The translations under genes were made by a program, and so were the position numbers. A DNA stretch of 23,262 nucleotides from CSP1-4 sp036559965 (GTDB taxonomy: Bacteria > Chloroflexota > Limnocylindria > Limnocylindrales > CSP1-4), in contig DATBSD010000160.1 in assembly GCA_036559965.1 (NCBI GenBank), forward strand, positions 1-23,262, given 5' to 3'. The notes under the pieces are model-generated. The model ran no database searches and was not told the origin of the DNA. It saw only the letters and a list, made by a program, of their open reading frames with translations. This document shows, piece after piece, positions 20,352 to 23,262 of the stretch. Positions within the stretch are counted from its first letter, which is position 1, and each line of letters starts with the position of its first letter.

Positions 20352-20383
20352 CCGATCGAACCTCGCACAGGAGACCACGAACG

Positions 20384-20815
20384 ATGACCACCAAGCTCGC
20401 CGTCACGACCGTGAAGGTCCTCGACCAGGACGAGGCGCTCGACTTCTACGTCGACAAGCTCGGCCTGGAGAAGGCCCAGGACATCAGGCAGGGCCCGTTC
20501 CGCTGGCTGACCGTGCGTTTCCCGAGCGACCCCGAGGTCGAGATCTTCCTCGAGCAGCCGGGGCCGCCGGTGCACGATGAAGCCACCGCCGAGCAGCTCC
20601 GCGAGCTCATCACCAAGGGCGCCATGGGCTCCCTCGTCCTCCATACGGATGACGCACGAGGTCTCTACGACACGCTCAGGGCGCGCGGTGTGACCGACTT
20701 CACGCAGGAGCCCCTGGAACACGGCTACGGCATCGACATGGGCATCCGCGATCCGTTCGGCAACGGCATCCGCGTCCTCCAGCCGCGCAAGGTCGCCAAG
20801 ACAGCGACGGCCTGA
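20384..20815 (+). CDS. VOC-superfamily (glyoxalase/bleomycin-resistance-like) protein
   Basis: A 143-residue vicinal-oxygen-chelate protein made of two beta-alpha-beta-beta-beta units. The first has KVLDQDEALDFYVDKLGLEKAQD, FRWLTVRF and VEIFLEQPG; the second has GSLVLHTDDARGLYDTLRARGV and ends IRDPFGNGIRVLQP. This layout is common in VOC proteins placed next to AraC regulators in soil bacteria. Substrates are usually unknown, and the name does not imply glyoxalase activity. The start at 20384 has AGGAG ten bases upstream. It is probably controlled by the AraC protein encoded just before it. Confidence 0.9.
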   Translation: MTTKLAVTTVKVLDQDEALDFYVDKLGLEKAQDIRQGPFRWLTVRFPSDPEVEIFLEQPGPPVHDEATAEQLRELITKGAMGSLVLHTDDARGLYDTLRARGVTDFTQEPLEHGYGIDMGIRDPFGNGIRVLQPRKVAKTATA

Positions 20816-21024
20816 CCGGCCCGCCGTCCGGCCCGACGTAACGACGGGAGGTTCTCGAGCGTCCATCGTCGTGCGGCGCGACCTGGCCGCCGAGCGGGAC
20901 CTCCGGCCCACTTGCGAAGCGGACCATCTGGCCCCACCATATCCGCCCCGGGGAGCGCCAGGTCGACCCTCGACCGCCACCAGAACCGGAGCCACGTTAG
21001 CGACGAAGGCCGCAGAGACGACCG
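20816..21024. other. Intergenic region before the VanW gene
   Basis: A gap of 209 bases. It starts with two copies of CCGGCCCG in the first 20 bases and has no open frame of note. I see no clear -10 hexamer at leaderless spacing before the TTG at 21025. No tRNA or convincing terminator is visible. Confidence 0.4.
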
Positions 21025-22857
21025 TTGGCAGCCACCCATCCGGAAGAGATCCACCTCGAGCCTGTCAGCGAGCGCGCGCTCGCGCGCACGCTCCGTGCGC
21101 TGCTTGTCGTCGTCGCGATGACCGTCATGGTCGTGGTCGCCGTCCTGCTCGCCTGGATCACCTACGAGCGGATCAGCGACGGGCGCGCCTATCAGGGCGT
21201 CACGGCTGCCGGGGTGCCGTTGGGCGGCATGACGGCCGATGAGGCGACCGCGGCGCTGACGCCTGCCATGGCCGAGCTCTATGCCGGCACCGCCGAGGTG
21301 AGCGTCGCCGGAAGCCCGCTGCGGCCCACCTTCGCCGAGCTTGGCCGAGCACCCGACGTCGCCTCCACCGTGGCCGCGGTCATGGCCGTCGGCCGCGGGT
21401 TGACGCTCGAGGAGCAGATCGTCGAACGCCTCGGGGCGCTCACCGGCGGCCGGGCCGTGGCGACCCAGATGACCTTCGATCGGCAGGCGCTCGACGCATG
21501 GATCTCGGCCGTCGCCGTGGCCGAACGCCGATCTCCGACGCCGGCCTCCCTCCGGCTCGACGGTCGGCGGTTCGTCGTCACGCCGGATTCGCTCGGCGTG
21601 GGCATCGACCAGGGCGCCCTCGCGGCACAGCTGGCGCCCAGCCTCGCGGAGCCGACGACGACGACCGCGACGGCGACCGCCACGACGGTCCCGCTCGAGT
21701 CCGACAACAACGACACCGACGTGCTCGTGACGAAGGTCGCCGTGGCCGACATGGCTCGCCCGGTGACGGTCGCGCTGGGCAAGAAGACCTGGACGTTCTC
21801 GGCGCCCAGGGTGCGCTCGTGGCTGCGCCTCGTCGAGGGTCCCCATGGCGCGGTGCCGGCACTCGATGCGGCAGCCGTCCAGCAGGCGGTCACGAAGACG
21901 CTCGCCAAGCAGGTCAAGCGCAAGCCGCTCCAGACGCGCTTCCTGGTGACCAAGAGCGGCAAGCGCTTCGGCTTCGTGGCCGGCCGACCGGGACGTCAGC
22001 TCGACAGCGCGGCGATGACCCAGCGGGTCTCCGCACGGGTGCTCGGCCGGCGCATGGGCCTGCCGGAGGGCGGCGCGCTGGCCGTCGCGATGAAGGGCGT
22101 CGAGCTCAAGATGAGCGCCGCCGAGGCGTCCGAGATCGTGCCCCAGATGACGCGCCTCGCAGGCTGGACGACGTACTTCCCGCAGGGCGAGCGGAACGGC
22201 AACGGGATCAACATCCACCTGCCGGCGCGCATCCTCAACGGGACCGTCATCCGGCCAGGCGAGATCTTCGACTTCGTGCGCGCGGTCGGCCCCTTCTCCT
22301 GGGCGCGGGGCTATCGCATGGGCGGCATCATCCAGGGCAGCCGGACGCTGCCGACGGGCGCCGTTGCGGGCGGCATCTGTTCGGCCTCGACGACGATGTT
22401 CAACGCCGCCGTCCGTGCCGGCCTCGACATCCTGACGCGCGACAACCACTCCTACTACATCACGCGCTATCCGCTCGGGCTCGACGCGACGGTCTCGACG
22501 AAGGCCGGCACGATCGTCCAGAACATGCGCTTCCGAAACGACACGCCGCATCCCATCTTCGTGAGCGCGGCGTACGGCTTCGGGTGGGTGCGCTTCGAGC
22601 TGTACGCCATCGAGCAGACCCGTCAGGTCAGCTTCAGCCGGCCGCAGGTCTCCAATCGCATCAAGGCCACGGACCGTGTCGTGCGCACCAGCCGCCTCCG
22701 GGCCGGCCAGTCCGAGCGCGTCGAGTACCCGGCCGACGGCATGGATGTCGCCGTCACGCGGACGGTCCGCAGCGCCAGCGGTCGGGTCCTCCATACCGAC
22801 ACGTTCCGGTCGCACTACGTGCGCTGGAACGGCATCCTCGAGGTCGGCACCCGCTGA
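21025..22857 (+). CDS. VanW-family protein with tandem peptidoglycan-binding-like domains
   Basis: A 610-residue membrane-anchored protein. A cytoplasmic N-terminus of about 24 residues leads to one transmembrane segment (about 25-45). Two units resembling the putative peptidoglycan-binding domain common in VanW proteins follow, the first with GVTAAGVPLGGMTADEATAAL. They are separated by a Thr/Ala-rich spacer (PTTTTATATATT) near 210-235. The VanW domain spans about 390-520: HLPARILNGTVIRPGEIFDF, VGPFSWARGY, AVAGGICSASTTMFNAAVRAG with C452, NHSYYITRYPLGLDATV and NMRFRNDTPHPIFV. A beta-rich G5-like tail ends the protein. VanW proteins are common in Gram-positive and Chloroflexota cell walls; their biochemical role is not established. 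The TTG start is the only one that keeps the short N-terminus; downstream ATGs lie inside the membrane helix. Confidence 0.9.
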   Translation: MAATHPEEIHLEPVSERALARTLRALLVVVAMTVMVVVAVLLAWITYERISDGRAYQGVTAAGVPLGGMTADEATAALTPAMAELYAGTAEVSVAGSPLRPTFAELGRAPDVASTVAAVMAVGRGLTLEEQIVERLGALTGGRAVATQMTFDRQALDAWISAVAVAERRSPTPASLRLDGRRFVVTPDSLGVGIDQGALAAQLAPSLAEPTTTTATATATTVPLESDNNDTDVLVTKVAVADMARPVTVALGKKTWTFSAPRVRSWLRLVEGPHGAVPALDAAAVQQAVTKTLAKQVKRKPLQTRFLVTKSGKRFGFVAGRPGRQLDSAAMTQRVSARVLGRRMGLPEGGALAVAMKGVELKMSAAEASEIVPQMTRLAGWTTYFPQGERNGNGINIHLPARILNGTVIRPGEIFDFVRAVGPFSWARGYRMGGIIQGSRTLPTGAVAGGICSASTTMFNAAVRAGLDILTRDNHSYYITRYPLGLDATVSTKAGTIVQNMRFRNDTPHPIFVSAAYGFGWVRFELYAIEQTRQVSFSRPQVSNRIKATDRVVRTSRLRAGQSERVEYPADGMDVAVTRTVRSASGRVLHTDTFRSHYVRWNGILEVGTR

Positions 22858-22955
22858 TCGCGTTGCGATGCCGCCGCGATGCCGGCGGTGGCTCACGCAC
22901 GGTCGCCGCAGTGGCGCCCCGGCCACCATCGTGCATCCGCACCTCGGAGGTTGAG

Positions 22956-23150
22956 ATGGCCAAGCTATCGGAGAGGAAGCGCGACTCGTTGCAGCCCTCG
23001 ACGTTCGGGCTGCCAGAGGAACGCAAGTACCCGATGCCCGACAAGTCGCATGCGCGCAATGCCAAGGCACGCGCATCGCAACAGCTCCATGAGGGCAACC
23101 TGACGAAGGCGAAGATCGACCGCAAGGCGGACCGCGTCCTCGACCGCTGA
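22956..23150 (+). CDS. Small basic protein (64 residues), unknown function
   Basis: A 64-residue, charged protein with no signal or membrane segment. Its middle reads FGLPEERKYPMPDKSHARNAKARAS, a pattern (F-x-P-x-x-R-x-Y-P-x-x-D-x-x-H-A-R-N-A) that recurs in small bacterial and phage proteins of unknown function. The C-terminus is lysine/arginine-rich (KAKIDRKADRVLDR). GGAGG five bases before the ATG supports the start, and the coding strand is the same as the VanW gene 98 bases upstream. Nucleic-acid binding is possible from its charge, but there is no direct evidence. Confidence 0.75.
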   Translation: MAKLSERKRDSLQPSTFGLPEERKYPMPDKSHARNAKARASQQLHEGNLTKAKIDRKADRVLDR

Positions 23151-23191
23151 CACGCGGCAACCTCCGGCCCGCGAGCGGCTCGCCTGCTCGC

Positions 23192-23197
23192 TACCAT
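23192..23197 (+). promoter_or_regulatory. -10 element of the last partial gene
   Basis: TACCAT, six bases before ATG at 23204. It has the same spacing as the other leaderless starts here and no Shine-Dalgarno. Confidence 0.45.
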
Positions 23198-23203
23198 CGG
23201 GCG

Positions 23204-23262
23204 ATGGAGGACTCCGAGATCGAGCATCGGCCGGTGGTGGCTGTCTACGGGACGCTCCGCCG
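23204..23262 (+). CDS. Gamma-glutamylcyclotransferase-like (AIG2/GGCT) protein, 5' end only
   Basis: Only the first 19 codons are in the window. The segment VVAVYGTLRR matches the glycine-containing substrate loop (VYGTLR) at the N-terminus of gamma-glutamylcyclotransferase-like proteins, which cleave gamma-glutamyl amines or peptides. The catalytic Glu lies beyond the window. The call rests on one short but characteristic motif. Confidence 0.6.
   Translation, partial: MEDSEIEHRPVVAVYGTLR

Noticed and set aside
20725..23160. Minus-strand open frame of 811 codons opposite the VOC and VanW genes
   Set aside because: The residue composition is typical of an antisense shadow, and the VanW gene on the other strand is certain.
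1..23262. CRISPR arrays, insertion sequences, phage genes or attachment sites
   Set aside because: I found no spaced direct repeats, transposase or integrase motifs. tRNA-Gln has no integrase gene beside it, and I noticed no duplicate of its 3' end in the window.

Overview
The window is very GC-rich bacterial DNA (by eye about 70% G+C, not counted), densely coding, with short intergenic gaps; no gap exceeds about 210 bases. Lipoproteins with lipoboxes, a VanW-family wall protein, PlsY, a MutY with an actinobacterial-style C-terminus, GTG/TTG starts and many apparently leaderless genes point to a free-living high-GC lineage such as Chloroflexota (Limnocylindria-like) or Actinomycetota. I lean to Chloroflexota, but this is inference. 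No phage, transposon, plasmid or CRISPR feature is visible. The content is chromosomal, and most genes are metabolic or housekeeping.

Layout. (1) 1-3998, minus strand: a tightly packed four-gene operon. It opens with an unusual single protein joining a GntR winged-helix DNA-binding domain to a short-chain dehydrogenase. Then come an FAD-dependent oxidoreductase, a phosphotriesterase/lactonase-family metallohydrolase and a MetE-like methyltransferase that runs off the window. Junctions are 1-bp or 4-bp overlaps or a 3-bp gap. A 12-bp palindrome of GntR type lies where the -35 region of the operon promoter should be, so the dehydrogenase-regulator may control its own operon. This is the most novel element here. 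(2) 4072-7567, minus strand: lpd, E1 alpha and E1 beta of a 2-oxoacid dehydrogenase (branched-chain/pyruvate type), with no E2. (3) 7659-10013: a membrane-anchored sulfite-oxidase-fold molybdoenzyme, divergent from a DM13-like lipoprotein that lacks the family cysteine. (4) 10095-12768: plsY, a small membrane protein, a stand-alone NAD(P)HX epimerase and mutY.

(5) 12836-16581: a DCC thiol-oxidoreductase overlapping a LIG-POL type ligD, an MFS transporter probably started at CTG, and tRNA-Gln(CTG), whose 5' half is overlapped by the end of the transporter frame. (6) 16601-18106: a structured leader of about 160 nt followed by a cysteine-free protein resembling the BtrH N-terminal/DUF4872 family. 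(7) 18127-20815: a polysaccharide deacetylase lipoprotein, a flavodoxin-like protein with a perfect Shine-Dalgarno, and an AraC regulator followed by a VOC protein. (8) 21025-23262: a VanW-family protein, a 64-residue basic protein and the first codons of a gamma-glutamylcyclotransferase-like gene.

A recurring theme is a TA(G/C)NNT-like hexamer placed 6-9 bases before the start codon of at least eight genes, as expected for leaderless mRNAs. I used this to choose several starts. Pathway assignments for the first operon are inference. Its enzyme families are clear, its substrate is not.
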